DNA of 34,098 nucleotides from a cf. Phormidesmis sp. LEGE 11477 (GTDB taxonomy: Bacteria > Cyanobacteriota > Cyanobacteriia > Phormidesmidales > Phormidesmidaceae): contig NZ_JADEXO010000067.1 in NCBI RefSeq assembly GCF_015207105.1, positions 1 to 34,098 of the forward strand, read 5' to 3'. The translations under genes and the position numbers were made by a program. The notes below the pieces were generated by a model, which had not been told where the DNA came from, ran no database searches, and worked only from the letters and a program-made list of their open reading frames with translations. Positions within the stretch are counted from its first letter, which is position 1; every line of letters begins with the position of its first letter. Shown here piece after piece: positions 17,526 through 26,300 of this stretch.

Positions 17526-18011
17526 ATGCCGAAGACAAACGCCATCCGGGTCTTGGATACGCTAGGCATCGAGTATGAGCTGTTGACATATTCTGTAGAT
17601 CTTGACAACTTAGCGGCGATCGCCACCGCCCAGAAGCTGGGGCTGCCTGCGGATCAGGTGTTTAAGACGCTAGTAGTTAGTGGTGATCGGCGAGGAACTG
17701 CGCTGGCTGTTATTCCTGGTAGCTATCAGCTAGATCTAAAAGCCTTAGCTAGGGTGAGTGGCGATCGCAGCGTAGAAACTGTCTCACTCAAACAGCTACA
17801 GCCGCTCACTGGCTACGTTCGAGGAGGCGTTACCGCCCTAGCCTGTAAAAAGCCCTATCCCGTTTTTTTAGATGAATGGGCGCAAGTATACGAGCGCATT
17901 GCCGTATCTGCTGGCAGGCGCGGTCTGATGATTCAGATGAAAACAGCAGACTACATCAAGGCAACTAGCGCAACCGTTGGTCGGATCTCCCAGGAACCGC
18001 TGAGCTTGTAG
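17526..18011 (+). CDS. ybaK: Cys-tRNA(Pro)/Cys-tRNA(Cys) deacylase YbaK (EbsC family)
   Basis: YbaK hydrolyses Cys-tRNA(Pro), which prolyl-tRNA synthetase forms by mistake. Family motifs are the catalytic Lys in VFKTLVV (near residue 47), LAVIPGSYQLDLKALA, and GYVRGGVTALACKKPYPVFLD. The 161-residue length is typical. The ATG at 17526 lies about 120 bp after the diguanylate cyclase. proS itself is 1.9 kb further on, which fits the known YbaK-ProRS partnership although the genes are not in one operon. Confidence 0.93.
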   Translation: MPKTNAIRVLDTLGIEYELLTYSVDLDNLAAIATAQKLGLPADQVFKTLVVSGDRRGTALAVIPGSYQLDLKALARVSGDRSVETVSLKQLQPLTGYVRGGVTALACKKPYPVFLDEWAQVYERIAVSAGRRGLMIQMKTADYIKATSATVGRISQEPLSL

Positions 18012-18079
18012 AATTATCCTGTCTTAGCCCTAAGTCACGGTGGCCTCGATTACTGAGCCCACCGAAACTTTTAGAAAGG

Positions 18080-18811
18080 CTAGCGCTGTACTAAAAACAT
18101 ATAGCCGCGTCCACGAATGGTCACGATGTACTTTGGGTTGTGTGTTGTCTCGTTCAACTTGATCCGCAGCCTAGAGATATGAACGTCAACCGTTTTGGTA
18201 TCAGCGGCGCTGCTAGCGTCGTATCCCCATAGCGCTTCAAGAATATCTCCACGCGAGAAAATATGACCTGGTCTGCTAGCAAGCAGCTCAATTAGACGAA
18301 ACTCAATTTCAGTTAGTCCTAGATAGTGTCCGTCTATATACGCTCTACGAGTAGCCGGATCGATCACAAGTTGCCCGATCTTGATAGCAGACCGCTGAAC
18401 TTCAGATAAAACTGGGTCTTGTCGCTTAGTGACTCGGCGCAAGATGGAGCGAATGCGCGCAATAAGTTCTTTGGTCGAAAAGGGTTTGACAATATAGTCA
18501 TTGGCACCCATTTCTAGGCCAGTCACCCGGTCCGAAGAGCTGCCTAGAACAGTCGCCATGATGATTGGAACATCGGAAATAGTTCTAAGTCTTTGACACA
18601 CTTGAAAGCCATCTAACTTTGGCATCAGTACATCTAAAACAACTAGGTCGATGGTATTAGAGTCCGTATGAAAATACTGCAGCGCTTCTTGGCCGTCAAC
18701 TGCGGCAATAACTTGGTATCCAGAAGCTGTAAGACTATTGACTAGGGCCGTTCTAGTTCGTATATCGTCTTCAGCGATCAGAATGGTATGTCTTAGCTTG
18801 CTCACTATCAA
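18080..18811 (-). CDS. OmpR/RpaB-type response regulator
   Basis: The receiver domain (about residues 9-122) is complete, with the acidic pair Asp15-Asp16, phosphoacceptor Asp60 in VVLDVLMPKLDG, switch residue Thr87 and Lys109 in VKPFS. A winged-helix DNA-binding domain of the OmpR/PhoB class follows (about 140-241), with DVHISRLRIKL as the recognition helix and RGRGYMF in the wing. It resembles cyanobacterial RpaB/Ycf27 proteins but differs enough that no symbol is given. No histidine kinase gene is nearby. It converges with ybaK; upstream is a 1-kb gap. The regulated genes are unknown. Confidence 0.92.
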   Translation of the reverse strand: MIVSKLRHTILIAEDDIRTRTALVNSLTASGYQVIAAVDGQEALQYFHTDSNTIDLVVLDVLMPKLDGFQVCQRLRTISDVPIIMATVLGSSSDRVTGLEMGANDYIVKPFSTKELIARIRSILRRVTKRQDPVLSEVQRSAIKIGQLVIDPATRRAYIDGHYLGLTEIEFRLIELLASRPGHIFSRGDILEALWGYDASSAADTKTVDVHISRLRIKLNETTHNPKYIVTIRGRGYMFLVQR

Positions 18812-19879
18812 AAAGTATCTATTAAGAAGTAGGGTTTGAAAAAATCAGAAAAAGCGGACTAGAAATCTGTAGAAACCTTCAATCACCCGAAAACAGCAAA
18901 AAGTGATTCACCAAAACTGGTGAGCATAACGGTTCAAATCCAGAACAAAGCTACTGAGCATCTCGACGAAAGCTTCGTGCCGCTTGAACTAATGGGAGTT
19001 TTTCTAAGACTTCTTCAGCAGGACTTGAACAGCGAAATTGTCGCTGCTTTCCGTTTCTAAGTCTGCTTTTGCTGTCTCACAGCAATATGCCGTCGATGGC
19101 ACACTGCTCTAAACACCCTTCCAATGCGATCAATTACAAGCTCCTATAGACATATAAAACTATATTTGGTCACTAAAACAAGCACTTCTAGAACTTATCA
19201 CTGTAGAAAATTGCTCCTTTACCACAGTTTGTAAGCACCCACTTAAAAATAAGATTCTAATCAATTTATCTTGAGCGCTATCATAATCCCTTTGAAAATG
19301 AGGGGTTTCCAGAAAAACCTTAGACCTTTTTACAGATGAGCAATTGCGAATTCTAGTCCCACATTCTTTGAGCTGACAGATTAAAAATCTTAATATTTAG
19401 ATACAAAGTTAACGTAATATTTCGTCTTCTCGATTTCGGTCACGGTCTTTTATTACATTAGGCACTATGTCAATCATGTGTTGAGTGGCTTTGGGGAAGT
19501 GCTGCTGCGTTTGTTAGCCGCTCTACTGCTTCGTTGTGACGGTCTTTCAAGCTATGTCTTTCAAGCTATGTAGGGTCGTTGTGATCGCAGCAAGTTTGCT
19601 CTTTTTTCTTAGCGATCGCTATTACAAGTTCCTCTGATAGCTTTGCTTGTTTGTTCTAATAGTTCTAGCTCAGTTAATTCTGGCTGGATTACTCTGTTCG
19701 CTGCTCACAACTACTGCAATTCTCGCGACCTGATGCTCTAGACTGATCTGAGATTGATAGCGTTATGCTTTTGGCCCGATATCCTTTTGGCTATGTGGAC
19801 TTTTTGCTGATATGGCATCCATTTCTTATCAATCCTGTTTTGGCTTCGGGCCGCTGAATCTAAAGGGAATTTCAGGCTT
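18812..19879. other. 1,068-bp intergenic region without a supported gene
   Basis: I find no ORF with a credible start, no tRNA and no rRNA. Contents are a 5-bp stem-loop TCACC/GGTGA at 18908-18923, a 22-codon plus-strand ORF at 18992-19060 without a ribosome site, an AT-rich part around 19130-19460 and a 14-bp tandem duplication at 19543-19570. It must hold the promoters of the response regulator gene and of proS. The size is unusual for this otherwise compact window. Confidence 0.6.
19543..19570. repeat. 14-bp tandem duplication upstream of proS
   Basis: TCTTTCAAGCTATG occurs twice head to tail, without mismatch, about 310 bp before the proS start. Confidence 0.8.
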
Positions 19880-21688
19880 ATGCGACTGTCTCAGATGCTT
19901 TTTGTCACGCTGCGAGAAGATCCAGCAGAAGCGGAAATCCCAAGTCATAAGCTATTGCTAAGAGCAGGTTACATGCGCCGTATTGCTAGCGGTCTGTACG
20001 CTTACCTGCCTTTGCTACAGCGCGTGCTCGATAAAGTATCGGCAATTGTTCGCGATGAGATGAATGCGACGGGCGCTCAAGAGTGTCTGCTGCCGCAGCT
20101 TCAGCCTGCTTCGCTTTGGAAAGAGTCCGGTCGATGGGATACCTATACCAAAGCTGAGGGGATTATGTTTAGCCTGGGCGATCGCAGAGACCAGGAGCTA
20201 GCACTGGGTCCTACTCATGAGGAAGTCATTACGGCGATCGCCCGTGACATGATCCGCTCGTACAAGCAATTGCCGCTGCATCTGTATCAGCTTCAAACCA
20301 AGTTTCGCGACGAAATTCGGCCCCGCTTCGGTCTGATGCGGGGCCGCGAGTTCATCATGAAAGACGGCTATTCTTTTCATACGGACGCCGAGAGCCTAAA
20401 GGCGACCTATGACCAGATGTATCAGACCTACAGCAATATTTTGCGTCGCACTGGCTTAGGGTTTCGGGCAGTTGAAGCTGATTCTGGGGCGATTGGTGGC
20501 TCTGGCTCAACTGAGTTCATGGTGCTAGCCGAAGCCGGTGAAGACGAGGTGCTCTACACCGAAGATGGTAAGTACTCAGCCAACGTAGAGAAGGCGGTTT
20601 CTCTACCCCCAGACGCTGTACCTTCGCCTTTTTCGACTTACGAAAAGCGTGATACTCCCGGCACAGCAACGATCGCAACGGTTACTGATTTTTTGAAGTG
20701 TTCACCAACGCAAGTTGTAAAAAATGTTCTATATCAGGTGAGCTACGACAATGGCCGGCAAGTGCTAGTCATTGTGAGTATTCGTGGCGATCAAGATGTC
20801 AATGAGACAAAGCTACAAAACGCGCTGACAAATCTAGCGAGCGAATATGAAGCGAATACGATTTTGGCGCTAGAAGTACCGGACGCAGAAGCGCAGGCAA
20901 AGTGGGCGACTAAACCATTGCCTTTGGGATATATTGCGCCCAATCTATCAGATGATTTTATTGGTGAGCAGAAAGGGCTATCTCCTGAATTTCTGCGGAT
21001 AGTGGACGAGACGGCGGTCGAGCTGAAGAATTTTGTGACAGGTTCTAATGAGAGTGGGTTTCACGTCGTTGGTGCCAACTGGGGAAAGGAGTTTGTGCTA
21101 CCGCAGCGCCGAGTGGATTTAAGAACGGCGATCGCAGGCGATCGCGCCGTTCATGATCCGACTCAAACTATCCAAACCGCACGCGGCATTGAAATCGGCC
21201 ATATTTTCCAGCTAGGGCACAAATATTCTGAGGCTCTAGGCGCAACTTATACCAGTGAGCAGGGTAAGGAAGTGCCGCTGGAGATGGGCTGCTATGGCGT
21301 CGGGGTGTCTAGACTGGCGCAGGCGGCGGTAGAGCAGTCTTATGACCAGAATGGAATTATCTGGCCAGTGGCGATCGCGCCCTATCATGCCATTGTGGTG
21401 GTGCCGAATATCAAGGATGCCGACCAGATGGATGCCGCTGAGAAGCTGTATGACGAACTGAATGCGGCTGGCGTGGAAACGCTGCTAGACGATCGTAAAG
21501 AGCGAGCTGGGGTAAAGTTCAAAGACGCTGAGCTGGTGGGCATTCCGTTTCGGATAGTGACGGGGCGATCGCTCAAAAATGGCAAAGTAGAAGTGGTCAA
21601 ACGTGCCGACGGCGAAGCGGCAGAAATTGCGTTAGATGATGTCGTTAGTACACTTCAAAGCTGGGTCACTGCCGCTATCGAAAAATAA
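19880..21688 (+). CDS. proS: Prolyl-tRNA synthetase, bacterial type with editing insertion
   Basis: ProS charges tRNA(Pro) with proline. The class II core is clear: the N-terminus [20 protein letters not shown], motif 2 with [21 protein letters not shown] (about 142-162) and motif 3 in [10 protein letters not shown] (about 472-481). Between motifs 2 and 3 lies the INS editing domain (about 225-405), with [15 protein letters not shown], that clears Ala-tRNA(Pro). The C-terminal anticodon-binding domain begins near [12 protein letters not shown]. At 602 residues it matches bacterial ProRS. INS does not remove Cys, which is the job of the nearby ybaK product. The 3' end runs into a 13-bp repeat that links it to the next gene. 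Confidence 0.97.
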   Translation: MRLSQMLFVTLREDPAEAEIPSHKLLLRAGYMRRIASGLYAYLPLLQRVLDKVSAIVRDEMNATGAQECLLPQLQPASLWKESGRWDTYTKAEGIMFSLGDRRDQELALGPTHEEVITAIARDMIRSYKQLPLHLYQLQTKFRDEIRPRFGLMRGREFIMKDGYSFHTDAESLKATYDQMYQTYSNILRRTGLGFRAVEADSGAIGGSGSTEFMVLAEAGEDEVLYTEDGKYSANVEKAVSLPPDAVPSPFSTYEKRDTPGTATIATVTDFLKCSPTQVVKNVLYQVSYDNGRQVLVIVSIRGDQDVNETKLQNALTNLASEYEANTILALEVPDAEAQAKWATKPLPLGYIAPNLSDDFIGEQKGLSPEFLRIVDETAVELKNFVTGSNESGFHVVGANWGKEFVLPQRRVDLRTAIAGDRAVHDPTQTIQTARGIEIGHIFQLGHKYSEALGATYTSEQGKEVPLEMGCYGVGVSRLAQAAVEQSYDQNGIIWPVAIAPYHAIVVVPNIKDADQMDAAEKLYDELNAAGVETLLDDRKERAGVKFKDAELVGIPFRIVTGRSLKNGKVEVVKRADGEAAEIALDDVVSTLQSWVTAAIEK

Positions 21689-21717
21689 TGGCCAAAAATA
21701 ATGGCCAAAAATAATGG
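21681..21717 (+). repeat. 13-bp tandem repeat across the proS stop and the next start codon
   Basis: Units of AAAAATAATGGCC begin at 21681, 21694 and 21707, the last truncated to 11 bp. The first unit supplies the proS stop codon (TAA 21686-21688) and the third supplies the ATG of the DUF2993 gene (21714). Each unit carries an ATG, but only the third is in the DUF2993 frame because 13 is not a multiple of three. Confidence 0.9.
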
Positions 21718-22571
21718 AAATAGTTACCGTTCTTCTGTCTAGCTTGCTGCTGCTGATCTCTCCGGCTGGAATTGTACTCGATCAGGCAGCTGAAAATGCC
21801 ATCCGCGATCGCCTCGCCGCAGCTGAAAGCCTCGCCGTACGCATCGACAATGGCCCGTCCTATCAGCTTTTGCAAGGCAAAGTCGATAAAGTGCGGATCG
21901 CCGGACGTGGCATCTCGCCGATTCCGGGACTGCGGTTCGAGGTAGCTGAGCTAGAGACTGATCCGATCGATCTGGCCTTTCAGGCTTTGCGTCAGGGCGA
22001 AGTGGTATTAGACAAGCCATTTCAGGGCGCAGCGCGTATCGTGCTGACAGAAGCAGACGTGAATGCGTTTTTGCGCTCTCCATTTGTGGCACAACAGCTA
22101 GAAAATTTGGACTTAGGCAACTTTGCAGCGAACCCAGCGCAGGCGAGGGAAGGCACGCGCTATCAGATTAATAATCTAGCGGTTGACTTTTTACCCAGCG
22201 AAGAAAGCACAGATGGTGAAGCAGGTGCGGAAGAGAATCGCCTTAGGATCAGCGCTGAGCTAGAAGATTTGGTTGAGGAAGCCGGGTTCGTGATAGAGGC
22301 CGAGGCTGGGCTGAGCGTTGCGGGGGGCGATCGCCTGAAGCTGATCAGCCCAACGGTAGTCGTAGATGGAACCCCGGTTGATCCGCGCCTGGTCAACGTC
22401 CTGCTAGGCGGTCTAAACGATCGACTCAGCTTACAGCAGTTCGACGAAAGCGGTGTAGTCGCTAGAGTGGTTGACTTTGATGTTGGCGCAGAGGCTTTAG
22501 ACATAGCTCTGTGGGTGCGAGTAGACCCCAGCTTTACCGCACCAGCAGCCCAGCCTGGCAGCATAGAATAG
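21714..22571 (+). CDS. DUF2993 domain-containing protein (LmeA-like)
   Basis: A 285-residue protein with an N-terminal hydrophobic segment (about residues 3-20, LLSSLLLLISPAGIVL) that can act as a signal or anchor. The family body follows: NAIRDRLAAAESLAVRIDN, the LLQGKVDKVRIAGRGI segment and LTEADVNAFLRS. DUF2993 proteins are exported and probably lipid-binding, by analogy with actinobacterial LmeA; the cyanobacterial role is unknown. The gene starts 25 bp after proS and is probably cotranscribed with it. It is acidic overall, particularly around residues 160-190. Confidence 0.85.
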   Translation: MEIVTVLLSSLLLLISPAGIVLDQAAENAIRDRLAAAESLAVRIDNGPSYQLLQGKVDKVRIAGRGISPIPGLRFEVAELETDPIDLAFQALRQGEVVLDKPFQGAARIVLTEADVNAFLRSPFVAQQLENLDLGNFAANPAQAREGTRYQINNLAVDFLPSEESTDGEAGAEENRLRISAELEDLVEEAGFVIEAEAGLSVAGGDRLKLISPTVVVDGTPVDPRLVNVLLGGLNDRLSLQQFDESGVVARVVDFDVGAEALDIALWVRVDPSFTAPAAQPGSIE

Positions 22572-22623
22572 AGATACCCATAATCTTCACCTCTAGCTCC
22601 CGACGCTTTAGTAAGGTCTTGCT

Positions 22624-23223
22624 ATGACGTACGCTCTAACGCGCTACAAAAGCTATCAAGAATATCTAGATGACGAAACACTTTCTCCTGATAGGAACTA
22701 CCGTTTGCTCAGCACGGGAGAGTTGATCGAGGTGTCCTCCGAAGACGATATGAATATGCGTATAGCGCTCCGACTGCTGCTAGCGCTAGCGCAGTTAGAA
22801 GGCAGTTTGTATGCTGAGCGCCTTCGCACCAAAAAAGAAATGCAGGTACCGCCAGTAGGCGATAAATGTGTAAATCGCGTACCTGATTTAATGGTGTTGC
22901 AACCTGAGCATCTTGAAATTGCTAAGCAAGCCGTGCTGATGGAAATGGCTCCGCCGCTATTCATAGCAGAAGTCGTCAGTCCGGGGGGTAAAAAGAGCGA
23001 TAACTATCTACGGGACTACGTTTGGAAGCGGCAGCAATATGAGCAGCTAGGTATTTCTGAATACTGGATCATTGCCCCCCATCGAGACCAGGTGACGGTA
23101 CTAACGCTAGTGAACGGCCAGTATGAGAGTGAAGCTCACAGAGTGTCTGAACAGATTGTATCTACTCTATTTCCGACCCTACAGATTTCCGTTCAAAAAC
23201 TGCTAGGGGGAAGCTTGCAATGA
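22624..23223 (+). CDS. Uma2 family protein (DUF820, PD-(D/E)XK nuclease fold)
   Basis: The Uma2 hallmark segments are present: YRLLSTGELIEVSSED at the start of the fold, then RVPDLMVLQPE with the PD motif, then LFIAEVVSPGGKKSDNYLRD with the E-x-x-SP and Lys side chains, then QYEQLGISEYWIIAP. The length is 199 residues. These putative endonucleases occur in many copies in cyanobacterial genomes and their biological role is not settled. The N-terminus MTYALTRYKSYQEYLD is nearly repeated immediately downstream, in a broken second copy whose ATG overlaps this stop codon as ATGA. Confidence 0.9.
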   Translation: MTYALTRYKSYQEYLDDETLSPDRNYRLLSTGELIEVSSEDDMNMRIALRLLLALAQLEGSLYAERLRTKKEMQVPPVGDKCVNRVPDLMVLQPEHLEIAKQAVLMEMAPPLFIAEVVSPGGKKSDNYLRDYVWKRQQYEQLGISEYWIIAPHRDQVTVLTLVNGQYESEAHRVSEQIVSTLFPTLQISVQKLLGGSLQ

Positions 23224-23324
23224 CTTACGCAGTCATTCGATATCAAAGCTACCAGGAATATCTAGATAATGATCGGTCTTATCTACTAATTACACACGAG
23301 GAGATACATCAACATCGCCTCTAA
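23220..23324 (+). pseudogene. Truncated second Uma2 gene (N-terminal remnant)
   Basis: An ATG at 23220 overlaps the stop of the upstream Uma2 gene. The 34 codons to the TAA at 23322 begin MTYAVIRYQSYQEYLDNDRS, which closely matches the upstream Uma2 N-terminus MTYALTRYKSYQEYLDDET. Similarity lasts for about 28 residues (through YLLITHEEI, compare YRLLSTGELI) and then ends. The rest of the fold, including every catalytic motif, is missing. The 3' end overlaps the tail of the large minus-strand gene that ends at 23290. This looks like a tandem Uma2 duplicate cut off when the neighbouring segment arrived, or by a deletion. Confidence 0.75.
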
Positions 23325-26300
23325 TAATCCTGAATACATCAGTCACTATCTGGTCTCTAATATGGATTCCATTCAGGTTACTTATATCTTTGTCTTTTAG
23401 CGCTCGGATAAAACTTTCTACGTATTTATCTAGAGCTTCATAGTGACTAACAAGATGACCGTTGTATCTTTTTTGTCCGCGCGCATGTTTGTCATCGAAG
23501 GGGATGTCCTTATTTTCTCTGAGCTCCTGTACAATCTTACGGACTCTATCTATCTGTCTTTTCAGCAGCTTATTGCTTTCATTCCACGATTTTGAAGATG
23601 AGTATATCTCTTCGACCGATGGGTCTGTCGCTATCAGAATCAGTCTGCAAACGACGATGAAAATCTTGCCTAAGTCGGCAAACTGGGTCAGTCTGTGCGG
23701 ATATAGATACTGCAGCAGGCGATCGCGCCAATGCTCGTCTATAGGAGAATGGTCATCAATCTCTTCTATATCAGGAACGCTTCTGGAGAAAACTCTGTGG
23801 CCAGGTTTCGCCCAATTCGGCCAAGACGGATTGTCTTCTTCAATTCGCCTAGTGCCGTCTAGCGTAATAGCACAGCAGTACTGAAACATTCGCATAGATT
23901 TCGTTCTAACGTTGTACTTAAAATCATCTTCGCTATCATATTGCTTACAAAGGAAAAACATTCCCTTTGAAAATAGAAGGATGCCAGACTTCATCCCAAA
24001 CAGATATGTGGAATCACTTCTATTACTCGAATTGGTATCTTCATCTTCTAGATAATCCTCTTCTAGCGGGCCTTTCAAAAGGTCAAGCTGGAGTTTAACA
24101 AACTCTCTGTTTGCCCCTCCTATTGTTTGATTTTTCTTTTGGTCAGTGCCATCTTCTTTCCTTAGCTCTTGAATAAGTGGCGCTACCTGCACGAACGTAT
24201 CTCCATACTTTTCGTAGTGCATAACTCCGACGTATCTAGTAGCTATTGAATCATACGCGGGCCTTAACCACTTCACCACATCATCTAGAATAGCCAGGCT
24301 ACGGTCTTCAGCTCTCGGCAAAGGGCAAGAATACTCTGTCTCTTTTCCTCCGTTGTTCTTTATCTGTTGATAACAGATCTTCCCCTGCTCTGAATAGCAA
24401 TTTTCGGCATGCTTCATCAGCCTCCTAGCCCAGTCGAGACAGTCTTCTTTTGAGAATCCATCAATATCAGGTATTGCCTTTTCAGGAGTGAGATAAGCGA
24501 GCATAATGTAGCACCAGCTTTGATAGGCAGACCACTGAGCGTAAAGCGCGGCGTCACCGTCACGAGCCGCGTATACTCTTGCGCTCTCCAATAGCTTGAT
24601 GGGCTCTATCAGCTTGTTCAAAGGTTCTTTCCCAGTAGCAGTTATATAGTCAGGAAAGAAGATATGAAGCTTCGCTCTATGCGCGTAGACACGAGAAAGA
24701 AAATAAAATTGCGGGTTGAGATTGCTCAGAGATCTTTCACTCAGCTTGTCGTAGTACTTTAGCCTCTGTTCCAAGCATCTTTCTGCCTTGTCTAGTTCTT
24801 CGGAGGCTCTACGAACAGCAGTGTATCGGTCGCGCATTTCGCAGTAGGGAGCTTCTATATCACTGAGGTAGTAGTATCGAAAGAAGCACAGATGATAGCG
24901 AGCTTGCAATAATTCATCCACCTGGTCGGGTTCGTCTCGCTCGAAGTAAGGTTGCAAGATATCTAACTGCTTCTTTGCGATTTGAACAAGACCTTCTTTT
25001 AAGTTAGCTTCCGCAATAGACAAGACAGCCTCTATTGAGACTGAACTCCAACGAACGATGTTGCTGCTTGCTATTTTCTCGTGACCTTTCTTGTATTTAT
25101 CATTCTCTATCAAATATTCCTTAATTTCTCCTTCCATCGCTCTAAGAGAAAATGGATACAGGGAAAGGCGTTGTTTAGCTTTTTTAAGGGCACTTACCTC
25201 TTCTACTCGGCGGCAAAGCTCTTCCATATAGCTTTCTTTTGTCACAGTTGGCATGGTAGAAAGTGCTTGTTTGATCAGTTTTAGCCGAGCATATAGTGCT
25301 GCCTTGGCGCTTGTTTCAATCAGATCGAACCCACAGAAATTAGCGCTTGCGACCTCTATACCTGTCGCTACGTCAGCGCAATCTGCTTTGTCTCTAATCG
25401 CGGCTTGAACATCTTTTCTTTGATGTAGTTTAACAACACAGTGAGACCACACTGGACTATTTGGCAGAGTCCCAATAACTTCATCCCTTTGACGAACGTT
25501 CTCTACAACAGAGATGTAGTCTTTTAACGCAGGAATGTCCCACAGTAAAACACGATCAATCACAGCAATAATATGAGATATGGGGCTGCCAATGCCTACA
25601 ACCTCTTCCGAAAACTCCAGCTTGGTTTGTTTGTCGATGTCTTCTGTAGCTGTTTCCTCAAACTGTATTTTGTAGTTTTTAGGTACCTTGATATAGAAAT
25701 GGACACGAACTTTATAGGCTACCTGTCTCTCTAGTCCTAAGCTGCTGCCACGAGCTGATAGTTGTCTTGGAGTTAGCTGATTAGGCTCGGTTCTTCCCTC
25801 TAGAAACTTACTATTTAATAGGCCATCGCTATCTTTTTCGTCTTTAATACGTAGTGGCAGTGGTTTCACCCGTTCTATCTTGAAGTACTTAATATGAACT
25901 GGGAACTCATCCGTTAGCAGTTCGTTGTCAATCACTGAGTAGATCAACCGCTTTACGAAAGCAGGCAAAAGATAGCTATTTAACCGTTGGGACTTACTTT
26001 CTTCCCCATACCCTGGTAAAAAGCTACCCATTTGCTCAATTCCAGACTGTAGCTCAATGCGATCGATCTCACGCTCAACTTGTTCTATAAAAGCATTAAT
26101 TCGTTGAGCTTCTTCCTCCGAAGAAAGCCCTTGTAGGTACTGCCTTGCGTAGTCAGAGACAGTTTGTCTGATAAAGCCCTGCATTGTGGGTGGCTGAGGC
26201 CGTGCTCGAAGCGTTTTCTCAATGGCGTAAGCTGGCTGGCTTTCAGGGCCGTTATTGTCAAACTTTTCAAAGCCGATGTCCTTCGAACTGTTGATCAAAA

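Noticed and set aside
18925-18945. T-loop-like GGTTCAAATCC suggesting a tRNA
   Set aside because: The flanking bases give only two pairs for a T-stem, and no acceptor, D or anticodon arm can be drawn upstream.
18992-19060. 22-codon ORF in the long gap upstream of proS
   Set aside because: It has no ribosome binding site and an in-frame stop just before the ATG, and nothing but its start and stop supports it.
22163-22564. 133-codon antisense frame over the DUF2993 gene
   Set aside because: It is a Ser/Thr-rich shadow of a well-supported gene with a recognised family.
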